A stretch of DNA of 64,000 bases from Flammeovirgaceae bacterium UBA7330 (GCA_002471275.1 DKPQ01000017.1:868001-932000), one strand, 5' to 3'; numbered from the stretch's first letter, positions 1 to 8,769 are shown. A program made the numbers and translations. Notes: generated from the letters alone by a model not told the origin.

Positions 1-836
1 TTGATAAATGTTACTTCATCGGTGGTGTAGGGGTTAAAAGCAGACAGCATTCCAAAAAAATGTCCCTGGTTGTATGTCCTGATTCCATTCCATAGCACAA
101 GATTTTGATCCGGAGAGCCACCCCTTACATGAATGCCGGAAGCGGTTTCAAATGGGCTGTTTACTCCAGGAGAAAGCTGAATACTTTGCATAAGATCGGG
201 TTCTGTATGCCCCGGCAATATTTTGATCTCGGAAGGGTATATTTTGACCTGATTATTTTCCTTCGTAATCCCTACAGCCAGGTAATCCTTCACTGTAAGT
301 GTCTCCAGAAACCCAACGGATTCAATGAGTGTCAATTGGTTGCAGGCCGGATCTAAAAGCTCTTGAGCGTTTGTTCTCCGTAAATTGTATCCCAGGTGTC
401 TGAGGCTAAATGATAGTGTATAAGGCACATTCCTGATAGCAAAATAACCGTCCTGATCTGATACGGTAGCATATTCGGTAATATCACCACTAATCAATAC
501 ACCAGGGACTGCTCTCCCTTCTTCATCTACGACCACTCCGCAAATGTCAATCTTATCATCTTCCCTGAAGGGCCTGATGATATAATACACATTGTTTACC
601 TGTTCAAAACGCAGGTTCAATTTTGCCTGAAGGTAAGGAATCAAGACTGGCAATTCCTCAAGTTGGAATTTTGACACCTGAACAATATGATCACCAAGGA
701 GGGTTTCTTCATAGGAAAACCTGATGTCAGAAGATCTTTCAAGCTTCTTCAAAAGGTCTTTAATATGCCAATGCTCCTGTTGACAATAAGCGGAGAAATG
801 ACATAAATAGATGAGTATGATCAGGCAGCTCCTCAT
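1..836 (-). CDS. TonB-dependent outer-membrane receptor, N-terminal part (cut by window edge)
   Basis: The reading frame runs leftward from an ATG at 836 and leaves the window still open, giving about 278 residues. A short signal peptide (first 20 residues, ending near SAYCQQ) is followed by an STN-like secretin/TonB short domain (about residues 20-100), a carboxypeptidase-regulatory-like beta-sandwich (about 105-185, with a G-V-V-V-D-E-E-G start and D-G-Y-F-A-I motif) and the start of a plug domain (GIHVRGGSPDQN near residue 245). STN plus plug is the layout of receptors that signal inward to a FecR anti-sigma factor. The ATG overlaps the TGA of the upstream FecR gene (ATGA), so the two are translationally coupled. 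The ligand cannot be told because the barrel is missing. Confidence 0.9.
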   Translation of the reverse strand, partial: MRSCLIILIYLCHFSAYCQQEHWHIKDLLKKLERSSDIRFSYEETLLGDHIVQVSKFQLEELPVLIPYLQAKLNLRFEQVNNVYYIIRPFREDDKIDICGVVVDEEGRAVPGVLISGDITEYATVSDQDGYFAIRNVPYTLSFSLRHLGYNLRRTNAQELLDPACNQLTLIESVGFLETLTVKDYLAVGITKENNQVKIYPSEIKILPGHTEPDLMQSIQLSPGVNSPFETASGIHVRGGSPDQNLVLWNGIRTYNQGHFFGMLSAFNPYTTDEVTFI

Positions 837-1732
837 TTACGCTTCAGCTCAACAGTGTTTCCGATTACCTGATAATCAATCTGAAGGGCATCCAGAACGA
901 TTTTTAGGGCCACCTCCTGATCGTCGTGAGGAAAGCTTCCGGTAAACCTTTTGCCTGAAGGTATCTGGCCTTTGAACTGCAAATTGTATTGTTTTTCGAG
1001 TTCTTCCATGACATATTCAGCAGGTATATTGTCAAAGGTACTCTCATTATTTATCCAGGTAGGCTCAGATTGCTTTACAGCGACTGATTTTGTTTGGTTT
1101 TGGATTTGCCTGAATCCTTCAAAAGCCTTCAGAATCGTGCTATCAGAGGATGTTTGCACCCGAACACTTCCTTCATAACAGGCAACTTCGAAATAATTTC
1201 CCGAGACTTTAACATTGAATTCTGTTCCCAAAACAGTAACAGAACCCATGGTTGTTTCTACTTTGAACGTACTCCCTTTGACCACATCAAAAAAAGCTTC
1301 CCCATTCAGATACACACTGCGGTTGTCCGACCAGTTCCAGCGGTCATGACTGATTTCAGATCCGGCATTGAGTGCTACTGTACTTCCATCCGGCAATTCA
1401 ATCGTGGTTTTTTCTCCATTTTGAGCTGTATAGCTTACCTCATTCAATTGATCAAAGGCCAAATAGCCGATAATCAGTAATACAATTGTGGCAGCTATGC
1501 CATAAAACCAATTTCTTCTACTACCGTTGACAGCGTCTTGTTTTGATGTCATGATTGCCTCCAGCATCTCATCTGCCTTGTAGTTTTGCGGAGATTCAAA
1601 CAGGTTGGTGCCAGCTATGATCTTTTCATAGGTCTTAAATGCTTCACTGGCTTCAAAATCAGCCTTTTCTTTTGGAGAAAGCTCATTGTTTAGCCACCTG
1701 GCAAGGAACGTATCGTCATTAAATTCTTTCAT
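833..1732 (-). CDS. FecR-family anti-sigma factor
   Basis: A 299-residue membrane protein with the FecR layout: a cytoplasmic N-terminal sigma-binding part (residues 1-70), one transmembrane helix (about 74-94), a periplasmic FecR domain (about 100-205, containing the LPDGSTVALNAGS and YLNGEAFFDV motifs) and a C-terminal DUF4974/STN-like domain (about 230-299). In this family the periplasmic part senses the STN domain of the partner TonB receptor and releases the sigma factor. It lies 46 bp downstream of the ECF sigma gene and overlaps the receptor gene by 4 bp, so the three form one signalling operon. The start ATG follows a short spacer and gives a normal family length. Confidence 0.93.
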   Translation of the reverse strand: MKEFNDDTFLARWLNNELSPKEKADFEASEAFKTYEKIIAGTNLFESPQNYKADEMLEAIMTSKQDAVNGSRRNWFYGIAATIVLLIIGYLAFDQLNEVSYTAQNGEKTTIELPDGSTVALNAGSEISHDRWNWSDNRSVYLNGEAFFDVVKGSTFKVETTMGSVTVLGTEFNVKVSGNYFEVACYEGSVRVQTSSDSTILKAFEGFRQIQNQTKSVAVKQSEPTWINNESTFDNIPAEYVMEELEKQYNLQFKGQIPSGKRFTGSFPHDDQEVALKIVLDALQIDYQVIGNTVELKRK

Positions 1733-1778
1733 GTCTTCATAACCTTAACGTTTTCACCAAAAAAAACCCTACCACCCA

Positions 1779-2291
1779 TCATAAATTCTTGAACTGGCTT
1801 CCAAGTTTCAGCAGTGCTTTGTGCATAAGCTTTTCAATGGCTTTTTGTGAAACGCCCTTGATTTCAGCAATCTCCCTATAGGTAAGCTTTTCTATTCGAT
1901 TCATCAAAAACACCTCACGCTGCTTATCCGGAAGAGAGGAGATGGCAGTATTTAACTGATCTAAAAATTCATTCTCAAGCATCAGGTATTCAGGTGATTC
2001 CGATGTTTGATTGAGTTTTACTGCCTGATTGTTATACTTAAGCTTTACCTGATCATGTCTTTTAAGGCTCATGCTCAGGTTATTGGCTATCTTAAATACA
2101 TATGCCCTGGCGGTCTCCAAGGTAACCTTCGAGCAATTGTTCCATAGGGCAATGAAAGCATCCTGTGCCACGTCATTGGCTGACTGGTCATCACCGAACT
2201 TATAATAGATATAATTCCGCAATGGCTTGATATGGGCATGAAAAAAGCCGTTGAATGTTTCTTCTTGACAAAGCGGATCGAGAGACTTCAT
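1779..2291 (-). CDS. ECF sigma-70 factor, FecI-like
   Basis: This 170-residue protein has sigma region 2 (about residues 12-75, with NDVAQDAFIALWNN) and region 4 (about 105-165, with LPDKQREVFLMNRIEKLTYREIA and a helix-turn-helix ending VSQKAIEKLMHKAL). Length and layout match the Bacteroidota sigma factors paired with FecR and SusC/FecA-type receptors. It is the first gene of the sigma, anti-sigma, receptor operon and presumably directs polymerase to the receptor promoter or to linked lipoprotein genes when the receptor is occupied. The gene diverges from the lipoprotein gene at 2428, with a 136-bp shared upstream region. Confidence 0.93.
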   Translation of the reverse strand: MKSLDPLCQEETFNGFFHAHIKPLRNYIYYKFGDDQSANDVAQDAFIALWNNCSKVTLETARAYVFKIANNLSMSLKRHDQVKLKYNNQAVKLNQTSESPEYLMLENEFLDQLNTAISSLPDKQREVFLMNRIEKLTYREIAEIKGVSQKAIEKLMHKALLKLGSQFKNL

Positions 2292-2346
2292 AAAAAATTA
2301 AATCTATTCTTTTTTTCAGGTTTTCTCAAACAGGGGGTAGGGTAAA

Positions 2347-2382
2347 CAAATATGTTACTCGTTTTCCAACCAGACAGTCAAA
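2347..2382 (-). promoter_or_regulatory. Possible promoter for the sigma/FecR/receptor operon
   Basis: On the minus strand there is TTTG at 2382-2379 and CATATTTG at 2354-2347, resembling the Bacteroidota -33 (TTTG) and -7 (TAnnTTTG) elements. The 24-bp gap is longer than the usual 19-21 bp and the first bases of the -7 box deviate, so this is only a candidate. The rest of the divergent 2292-2427 spacer shows no other clear signal. Confidence 0.22.
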
Positions 2383-2427
2383 CTAGTGACTTGAATAAAT
2401 CATGTTTAAATCGTCAAAACACAACTA

Positions 2428-3573
2428 ATGATGAAAACCTTTAATTACTTTATTTTGATAGGAATAGGCTTTGGTCTTTTATTCCTATCGTCTTGCCTTG
2501 AAGAGGAAAATCCCTGTCCGGATGCTGTGATCAATGTAACCATTGATAGTACTGATTTTGAATATACAATCACTGCCGAGGGTCTTGAAGAGATCATCTA
2601 TGAGTGGCGGGTGAATGGGAATGTAGTCGAGACAGAAGAGCTTGATGATCTCAGAGATAATTTACTGAATTTCACTTTTGAGCCCGGTACCTATACGATA
2701 TGTATCACAGGGGAGTCTGAGTTGTGTGGTGGTAAAATAGAGATCTGTAAAGAAATCACCATTGAGAAGAATCCTTGCCCTGAGCTGAAGTTTGGATATG
2801 AGCAGGTTTCGCACAACAAATTTGTTTTCGAAGCCAGCTTTGAACGCAAACATGACATTCTTTATACCTGGTATGTAAATGGTGATTCCATCGAAACAGC
2901 TCCATTTGGTGAAAACAGATGGCATGTATTCGACTATGAATTTGAAGTAGGTATACACGAAGTTTGTATTAAGCCTGCAAACAGGGATTGTGATAATAGC
3001 TATTGTAAAGAAATAGTGGTAGAGGAGAGGGTTTGTCCTGATCCATACTTTGTAAGTGATATGCAGGAGGGAAATGCCTGGTTATTTCAGGCCGATTTTG
3101 AAGGAAGAAACGAGACCATGTACAAATGGTATGTAAATGGTGATTTGGTTGATAAGGAGAATTTTGATGGGCATGAGACAGATCACAAACTGTTGAAGGA
3201 GTTTGCTCCCGGTGAATATGACGTGTGCCTGGTGATATATTCAGACTGGTGCGAAGAAGTAGAATATTGCAAGGTAATTGTTGTCGAAGAGACTCCAAAT
3301 ACATGTATTGATCTGCACTACACCGCAGAGCGCATGGGAAATGATCTCGCCTATCAATTCACCGCCGATTTTGAATTAAAGAATGATGTGACCTACATCT
3401 GGAAAGTATATATCAACGATGATTATCAGGGGGGTGAAGTGAGAGAAGCCGGATCGGAAGATGATCACCAGTTTATCTGGCAGTTTGAGACTGGAGTGTC
3501 CTACGAGGTTTGTCTTATCCAGGACGGAGGATGTGTAGATAAACAAATTTGCCAAATATTTAAGATTGAGTAG
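2428..3573 (+). CDS. Lipoprotein with four Cys-bounded PKD-like repeat modules
   Basis: The 381-residue product begins with a lipoprotein signal peptide (lipobox LSSC, acylated Cys at residue 23). The rest is four tandem modules of about 88 residues (about 29-115, 116-202, 203-292, 293-381). Each starts with C-P or C-I, carries a central W-Y-V-N-G-D-like strand (YTWYVNGD, YKWYVNGD), then G-x-Y/H-x-V-C and a C-x-x-x-x-C-K-x-I-x-V-E end. The pattern suggests PKD/Ig-like beta-sandwiches with two to four conserved cysteines that could form disulfides. The fold is inferred; I do not recognise a named family. It diverges from the FecI-like sigma gene and precedes a second lipoprotein sharing the same module, so both may be surface or periplasmic partners of that system. 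Two ATG codons in tandem (2428, 2431) could both serve as start. Confidence 0.8.
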   Translation: MMKTFNYFILIGIGFGLLFLSSCLEEENPCPDAVINVTIDSTDFEYTITAEGLEEIIYEWRVNGNVVETEELDDLRDNLLNFTFEPGTYTICITGESELCGGKIEICKEITIEKNPCPELKFGYEQVSHNKFVFEASFERKHDILYTWYVNGDSIETAPFGENRWHVFDYEFEVGIHEVCIKPANRDCDNSYCKEIVVEERVCPDPYFVSDMQEGNAWLFQADFEGRNETMYKWYVNGDLVDKENFDGHETDHKLLKEFAPGEYDVCLVIYSDWCEEVEYCKVIVVEETPNTCIDLHYTAERMGNDLAYQFTADFELKNDVTYIWKVYINDDYQGGEVREAGSEDDHQFIWQFETGVSYEVCLIQDGGCVDKQICQIFKIE

Positions 3574-3593
3574 TTGGTTGGTTTACCTGCCTT

Positions 3594-3634
3594 AAGAAGT
3601 TGCCCTGATTTTCGGGGTGACTTCTTCCTTTTTT
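3594..3634 (+). terminator. Rho-independent terminator after the four-module lipoprotein gene
   Basis: A 12-bp stem with two wobble pairs (AAGAAGTTGCCC at 3594-3605 against GGGTGACTTCTT at 3615-3626), a loop of about nine bases and then CCTTTTTT. It sits 20 bp after the stop codon, so it separates this gene from the next lipoprotein gene. Confidence 0.85.
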
Positions 3635-3829
3635 CTATCTAAAATTTGAGACTATTACAAATGTGAATTGTCATTGTAATGAAAAAGATGGTTATTTTCA
3701 CTTGCAGGCCCTGTACCATAGAGAAACAAAGGTATGTGATCATGACCAGTGTTAATGAACAAAAAAATGAGCAATCGATGAATTATAAGTCATTGATATC
3801 TAGAATATTATACTATCTTATTTGATTTC

Positions 3830-5011
3830 GTGAAGATCCTTAGGTTATCCATTATTTTGCTATTTATCTGGGCATTAGGGTGTCTACAGGGATGTATTGA
3901 TGTCGATGAATTGGATTTTCCTGAAGACAGATCTGATGAGATAGTACAAACCCTCGACGTATTTACCCTATTAAATTATTATTCGGTCAGTGATCGTCCC
4001 AATACCTGCTTTTCTATAGTATTTCCTTTTGAACTTGCCTACAACACCGGTATTATCATCAGCATCGAAGATCTTGACGGATTAAGTGAAGCGATCGAAA
4101 ACCAATCAAGCACATTTTATATCGAAGGAGTTATTTTACCTGTTCTGGTAAATAAAGATGGGGTGCTGTCCAGTATAGAGACTGATACAGACCTGAAAGA
4201 GCTACTGAAAACCTGTGAAATCCCCCGGCTAGCTGACTACCTAAGTGATTTCAAAAGCCAATGCTTTGAGCTGGTATTTCCGATCATGCTTGTAAACAAC
4301 CGGGACACCATAGAGGTAGAAAACAATGATGTCTATCATGATTTAAAGAGTTCACTTGGTAATGACTTTTCACCTGATCTTCTGTTTCCTATAGAAATAG
4401 AATTATTTGGCACCGATGAGTTGTTGACGGTAACAAATTATTATCAGCTACTTCAGTTGATCAATCAATGTGTGCCCTGTCCGGAGGGAAGCATCCTCAT
4501 TAACCCTGAATATGATGGCAGGTATACTTTCAAGGCCATTTATGATCGGATTGATGCTCCGATCAGCTACAAGTGGTATATCAACGAAGATTTTATCAGG
4601 GAAGCGGCGACAAGTAAAGATGATTCCCTGGTAATTGAATTGCCGGAGGGTGAGTTTGAAATTTGCTTACAGTCTTTTAATGCAGATTGTAATGCCGGAA
4701 CTATTTCATGCCGAATACTCACTGTTGATCGGCCTTGTCCCGTGTTATTTTTTGAAAAAGAGCAGAGCTCAACTAATCCGCTGGTATATCATTTCTATGC
4801 TAATTTTGAGCTGCAGAATGAGATCTCCTTTGGATGGGTTGTCTATAAAAACAATGAATTTCTTTTCTTCGAGGAAGAGTTTCCGGGAGAGGGAGATGGT
4901 AAGTTTACCTTTGAGTTTACCGCAGGGTCATATAAGGTCTGCCTGGAAAAAGAGAATGTGAATCAAAATTGCCAGTTAGCCCAGTATTGCACGGAAATAT
5001 TTATCCAGTAG
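3830..5011 (+). CDS. Lipoprotein with CFxxVFP domains and two C-terminal Cys-bounded modules
   Basis: The frame opens at a GTG (3830); no in-frame ATG gives a complete signal peptide, so GTG is the likely start. The 393-residue product has a lipobox (LQGC, Cys at residue 22). Residues about 55-215 hold two related segments, each with a C-F-x-x-V-F-P motif (CFSIVFPFEL, CFELVFPIML) and ending at a further Cys. The last 175 residues are two copies of the Cys-bounded module seen four times in the upstream lipoprotein (YKWYINEDF and C-R-I-L-T-V-D; FGWVVYKNN and YCTEIFI). The shared module implies a common ancestor. Function is not recognised; a surface-exposed binding protein is the most cautious reading. 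The 256-bp gap before it contains the upstream terminator, so it probably has its own promoter. Confidence 0.78.
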   Translation: MKILRLSIILLFIWALGCLQGCIDVDELDFPEDRSDEIVQTLDVFTLLNYYSVSDRPNTCFSIVFPFELAYNTGIIISIEDLDGLSEAIENQSSTFYIEGVILPVLVNKDGVLSSIETDTDLKELLKTCEIPRLADYLSDFKSQCFELVFPIMLVNNRDTIEVENNDVYHDLKSSLGNDFSPDLLFPIEIELFGTDELLTVTNYYQLLQLINQCVPCPEGSILINPEYDGRYTFKAIYDRIDAPISYKWYINEDFIREAATSKDDSLVIELPEGEFEICLQSFNADCNAGTISCRILTVDRPCPVLFFEKEQSSTNPLVYHFYANFELQNEISFGWVVYKNNEFLFFEEEFPGEGDGKFTFEFTAGSYKVCLEKENVNQNCQLAQYCTEIFIQ

Positions 5012-5039
5012 TTTTAAACTATTACTATTCATTGACCTT

Positions 5040-5771
5040 TTACGATTTACCTAATTCCAGTACTTTCCTTACTACATAAGGATTTTTAGCAGTCGTGCGG
5101 CAGCTGCATATTACATTGACAATATCACCTTTAGCCGATTCGGGAAATCCATACAGTGCTTCACCATTCCTTTTTGGGAGTATTTCTACGAAAGGGAGCT
5201 CTTCAATGAGGTATTGGTTGTTGAGCAAGGACCCAATGTAGAAATTGGCCTCAGTGCAATTCTCAATGCTGAAATAATAAACGGATTGCCCTTTGAAAGT
5301 CTGAAATCTTACCTTGATCTCCGGCATGGAAGTTTTTAATTCTCCGCTTGTAAAGTATTCTTTTAAGCCCAGCCCGTTTTTACTTTGGTGGTAGGGGATC
5401 TCTGCTTTCAAATTTCCATTTCTATAATAGAGCTTAACGACTCCATTTACCTCATCATCTTCATACGGTGTCTCAGCATATATTTTACCATTTTCATAGA
5501 ATTTCCTGGCGATTCCACTCCTTTTACCCTCCTGATAGATCATTTCTAGCATCACCTGATCGCTACCATCATGATAGAGCAATGATTTTCCATGCTTAAT
5601 ACCACCACGATAATTTATCTCAGATTGAAGATTGCCAGAATCATCATAGGTCTTGATCAATCCATCTTTCTTTTGGCCAATGCTTGCTTCCTTGTTTTCC
5701 GATTTTGGAGGGTCGCAAGACATACCAATGATGGCAATGACAATCAATAACTTATATGAAAGGTTTATCAA
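5040..5771 (-). CDS. MORN-repeat (YwqK-like) lipoprotein
   Basis: The 243-residue protein has a lipobox (GMSC, Cys at about residue 19) and about five MORN-variant repeats between residues 35 and 150, recognisable as G-x-x-x-x-Y/F-x-x-x-G-x-x-x-x-E (for example RKFYENGKIYAETPY, VKLYYRNGNLKAEIPY). The final 90 residues carry no motif I know. Such proteins are often labelled YwqK-family antitoxin, but nothing here supports a toxin-antitoxin role: there is no small partner gene and the protein is exported. It is convergent with the lipoprotein gene ending at 5011. Confidence 0.8.
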   Translation of the reverse strand: MINLSYKLLIVIAIIGMSCDPPKSENKEASIGQKKDGLIKTYDDSGNLQSEINYRGGIKHGKSLLYHDGSDQVMLEMIYQEGKRSGIARKFYENGKIYAETPYEDDEVNGVVKLYYRNGNLKAEIPYHQSKNGLGLKEYFTSGELKTSMPEIKVRFQTFKGQSVYYFSIENCTEANFYIGSLLNNQYLIEELPFVEILPKRNGEALYGFPESAKGDIVNVICSCRTTAKNPYVVRKVLELGKS

Positions 5772-5902
5772 AATATTAGGATTCTTATACCATTCCTAAA
5801 TTAACAAATTCAATTGAAAAGAAGTGCATGAACACTCCAGCATTATAGGGTTGGAGCTAAACCATTATTAATAAAATTCCGTATATAAGCTGCCACCTAG
5901 CA

Positions 5903-6283
5903 ATGAACTATACAGAAGAAATCCTTTCTGAAAAGAAGATCATCATTTTCCGATTTACGGGTGATTATGGTGTTAAACTTATGGATGAACTTGGAATTAA
6001 GTTCAGAACAAGAGCATTTGACTTGGGCTATAGCCTGATTATAGATATCACAAAGGGAAACAGCAAGATCACCTTGAATGATGGTTTGAAGGCCCTAAAA
6101 AAATATGATAAGTCAGAATATAAGAGACTCAGAAAAGTACCCGTGGCAATTGTGGTAAACAGTAATCAATATGTCTTCTTCAAGGTGATAGAACAGTTTG
6201 TTGTTAATACCAAAGGGGATTTTAAGGCTTTCAAAGAAATGGATACAGCCATAGATTGGTTCACCAAGCGGTCAAAAAGATAA
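5903..6283 (+). CDS. Small STAS/SpoIIAA-like protein
   Basis: A 126-residue soluble protein with alternating strands and helices: an N-terminal KKIIIFRFTGDYG strand-turn, a GYSLIIDITKG strand and a VPVAIVVNS strand, with a C-terminal helix ending DTAIDWFTK. This resembles the STAS/SEC14-like (SpoIIAA-like) family, which senses lipophilic ligands or regulates partners by binding. The assignment rests on pattern only. It is a single gene, followed by a small hairpin and then the degraded region. Confidence 0.6.
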   Translation: MNYTEEILSEKKIIIFRFTGDYGVKLMDELGIKFRTRAFDLGYSLIIDITKGNSKITLNDGLKALKKYDKSEYKRLRKVPVAIVVNSNQYVFFKVIEQFVVNTKGDFKAFKEMDTAIDWFTKRSKR

Positions 6284-6285
6284 AA

Positions 6286-6308
6286 GCTCGGACTTAAAAT
6301 GCCCGAGC
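6286..6308 (+). terminator. Weak hairpin after the STAS-like gene
   Basis: GCTCGG (6286-6291) can pair with CCGAGC (6303-6308) just after the stop codon. There is no T-tract, so terminator function is uncertain. Confidence 0.3.
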
Positions 6309-6479
6309 CTCGCTTAATCCAAGAGGTAAAAATACCTTTCAGATAAATTACATTAAACCGTATTTTCACAATTACTGTAACCATCCACGTATACAAGAAT
6401 AGGGGATAGAATCAGCAATTGAAATCAGTTAGAATGCTGAAATTGTCTAGGTTTAATCCCGTAGAAATGGTTCCAAAAT

Positions 6480-6989
6480 CTTGCCATGTACAGTGGTGTG
6501 ATCTGAGGTGTAGCGTGTGATAATTACCAATTACCTGGCTGCCAAGTATGGAATTGCACTTTCAGCGAATGATGTATACACAGAAGATGACAATGGCTTT
6601 GATTTTGAAGTGATAGGTATCGGGCAAGCTTCTGACGGCTCCAGACATTCGGATAGCCAGGGACAGGGGGCAGTAAGAATTTGGAACCCCTCAGGGATGG
6701 CTATTGGTGAGTATCTGATGGTTGGAAATGACAATACTGCGCTCAATTTAGTTACCAGTAATCCTTCCGAAGTCGATGGCACGGTCATCGAGCAGCGCCT
6801 GAGTAGTGTATAGGCCGTCAGTGAAGTAGGAGATGTGGGTACTGTGCTGGTAAAGCTGTTAAAATGAACGTCGTCAATGAATCATCAAGGTTAAAAATTG
6901 ATCTATCTAACTATCCGCCGGGGATTTATCTTGTACGATTGAGGGCGGGAGATCGTGTGATCCTGACTTCAAAGTTGATTCATAAATAA
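6480..6989 (+). pseudogene. Remnant of a large T9SS-secreted surface protein
   Basis: Three separated pieces of one gene type can be read. At 6517-6813 a frame beginning ITNYLAAKYGIALS resembles the region after LamG-like domains in large Bacteroidota adhesins (E-x-Y-L-A-x-K-Y-G-I-T-L). It stops at a TAG where the family normally has Trp, and the frame continues as AVSEVGDVGTV, the expected next motif. At 6864-6989 a different frame encodes a T9SS type A tail (IDLSNYPPGIYLVRLRAGD, then a basic C-terminus and TAA). Upstream, near 6490-6516, a frameshifted YSGVI-x-EV-like trace is visible. The stop, frameshift and missing central part show a decayed gene with an internal deletion. Confidence 0.75.
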
Positions 6990-7175
6990 CTCATCAGGTT
7001 TAAGCGATTTATCAAATACCAATAAAGAAATCATGCCTCATCGGATATTTAGCTATTAACCATTTCAATTAGTTAATTCTTTTTTTTAAGTTTGTTACAA
7101 CACATGTATGTTTCAACATATATGTTCTCCTGCTATGGAATTATGAAAACTTGATGGTATTCATATTCCTTTTAC

Positions 7176-7550
7176 ATGACCAAAAAGAAACTGTTCATCC
7201 TTGAGGATGATGTTATTACTGCCGAAATGTATGCGCACTTTTTCAGTGAGTATTATGATGTCTCGGTGGCAAATAATGTGAAAAGTTTTAGAGATTATTT
7301 TAAGAATCAAACACCTGATGCTGCTATTATCGATATCAACATCAGGGACAGCCATTATGATGGAGCCTTTTTGGTAAAAGAGCTAAAGGACCTGAGGTTG
7401 AACAGGACAAAATTCATTGCTGTAACGGGTTATCAGGATTTGAAATCCGCGGAATTATTTGACGGACATTTCAAGAAGCCCATTGATCTGGATCACCTGA
7501 ACCATTATATCCAGGATCAAATCAATCAGGAGTCTGTTGATTCTCATTAA
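7176..7550 (+). CDS. Stand-alone response-regulator receiver domain
   Basis: The 124-residue protein is a single receiver domain with no output domain. The acidic pocket is E10/D11/D12, the phospho-acceptor is D53 (AAIIDINI), the switch Thr is T84 (IAVTGYQD) and the conserved Lys is K101 (FKKPID). All key residues are intact, so it should accept phosphate. No histidine kinase is adjacent, so its partner is encoded elsewhere. CheY-like or phosphorelay roles are both possible. The start ATG at 7176 gives the complete first beta-strand. Confidence 0.92.
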   Translation: MTKKKLFILEDDVITAEMYAHFFSEYYDVSVANNVKSFRDYFKNQTPDAAIIDINIRDSHYDGAFLVKELKDLRLNRTKFIAVTGYQDLKSAELFDGHFKKPIDLDHLNHYIQDQINQESVDSH

Positions 7551-7648
7551 CCGATAACCATTCCTTTACACCGATCCTGTAATTTAGCCTGGGAATTTGA
7601 TTGTTGATGATTTAATTAGCTGAATTACACATAGCTAACCGTTCGCTA

Positions 7649-8290
7649 ATGAAATCTAGTTTTCTCACGGTTCTGGTGGCTTTCTTGGCCATACTCATGG
7701 GCCTTTATCCGCTCATATATCTGGGTTTGGATGAAAGTACCGGTTTTCAGTCCAGTAAACTGCCTGAATTGTTGGGTAGTTCAGTTTGGAAGATATGCTT
7801 TTACGGCCACATCATTTTCGGTGGTCTTTCGCTACTAAGTGGCTGGTCACAATTTGTATCTAAATGGCGAAACAGAAATCTGCGATTACACCGGAGCCTG
7901 GGACTGCTATACCTAATAAGCGTGAGCCTTAGTGGATTATGTGGCCTCTACCTGGCATTTTTTGCCAATGGAGGGTTGATTTCTTCACTTGGTTTTGGCT
8001 CGTTGGCGATATTATGGCTTATCACTACCTGGAAAGCCTATCAAAGTATTGTTGCTAAAAAAATTGAAGAACATCAAAGGTGGATGCTTCGAAGCTATGC
8101 GTTAACCTTCGCTGCCGTAACATTGAGGCTATGGTTACCTGCCCTAACAGGTCTTGGAATAGCATTTATAGTAGCCTACAAAATAATATCCTGGCTTAGC
8201 TGGGTCCCCAACCTGTTGGTGGTTGAGTGGTTGATCAAGAGAACCGGAGCAAAACCAGGATATAATAGCATTAGGGCATCAAAGCAATGA
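7649..8290 (+). CDS. DUF2306-family integral membrane protein
   Basis: The 213-residue protein has about six hydrophobic helices. The pattern resembles DUF2306: a conserved HIIFGGLSLLSGWSQF segment, then RNLRLHRSLGLLYL with HR before a helix, and EEHQRWMLRSYALTFAAVTLRLWLP with the family His-Arg-Met signature. Conserved His residues near helix ends could bind heme or metal, but this is inference. Its 3' end overlaps the convergent gene by 20 bp. Confidence 0.75.
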   Translation: MKSSFLTVLVAFLAILMGLYPLIYLGLDESTGFQSSKLPELLGSSVWKICFYGHIIFGGLSLLSGWSQFVSKWRNRNLRLHRSLGLLYLISVSLSGLCGLYLAFFANGGLISSLGFGSLAILWLITTWKAYQSIVAKKIEEHQRWMLRSYALTFAAVTLRLWLPALTGLGIAFIVAYKIISWLSWVPNLLVVEWLIKRTGAKPGYNSIRASKQ

Positions 8291-8711
8291 TTGAGGCAGC
8301 GGTCAATAGTGTGAGGAAATGGTATCCTGTATTGATCCCAAACAACTTCCATGACTTTTGTTCCCAGGTCACAACTCCTATGTCTACTGGAAGGAAAAAG
8401 CCCAGCCAGGTGAAAAACGCTGCCATTCCCGCAACAGCCATTGGGGGATTTTCATTGGGAGGGAAACCCCATGTTTCAGGATTATATGCAGCCATGTTGT
8501 TCGCCAGTACCCATGCAAAGAGAAATTGACCAATGACCATGGCAATCATTCCACCTGCCATTGCACCCGAAGAGGGCTTTTTATTCGGGTCAAATCCCAT
8601 TTCCCTGGCCCAGATTTTACCAAATAGTGGTGTATACCAGATAAATCCAAAGAAAAAATTGACTACGACTGCTATTAATACAGCCACCATGTTTACGTTA
8701 ATTTCAGGCAT
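8271..8711 (-). CDS. DUF1761-family membrane protein
   Basis: From the ATG at 8711 the product has 146 residues and four hydrophobic helices, with the DUF1761 pattern: N-terminal VNFFFGFIWYTPLFGKIWAREMG, a second helix GGMIAMVIGQFLFAWVLANNM and a C-terminal GINTGYHFLTLLTAASI. A longer frame opens at 8741, but a good promoter overlaps that region (8739-8769), so 8711 is the better start. Function of the family is unknown. The gene ends inside the last codons of the convergent DUF2306 gene. Confidence 0.78.
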   Translation of the reverse strand: MPEINVNMVAVLIAVVVNFFFGFIWYTPLFGKIWAREMGFDPNKKPSSGAMAGGMIAMVIGQFLFAWVLANNMAAYNPETWGFPPNENPPMAVAGMAAFFTWLGFFLPVDIGVVTWEQKSWKLFGINTGYHFLTLLTAASIIALMP

Positions 8712-8738
8712 TTTTTTGATCGTTTTGATTAATACAAA

Positions 8739-8769
8739 CAAACCTACAGGCGATGGTATAATCTGTAAA
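8739..8769 (-). promoter_or_regulatory. Bacteroidota-type promoter for the DUF1761 gene
   Basis: On the minus strand TTTA (8769-8766, one base off TTTG) is followed 19 bp later by TAGGTTTG (8746-8739), an exact TAnnTTTG -7 element. Transcription would start about 20 bp before the ATG at 8711, which supports that start over 8741. Confidence 0.55.

Noticed and set aside
5040..5771. Toxin-antitoxin module (YwqK-type antitoxin label)
   Set aside because: The protein is an exported MORN-repeat lipoprotein and no toxin-like gene is adjacent.
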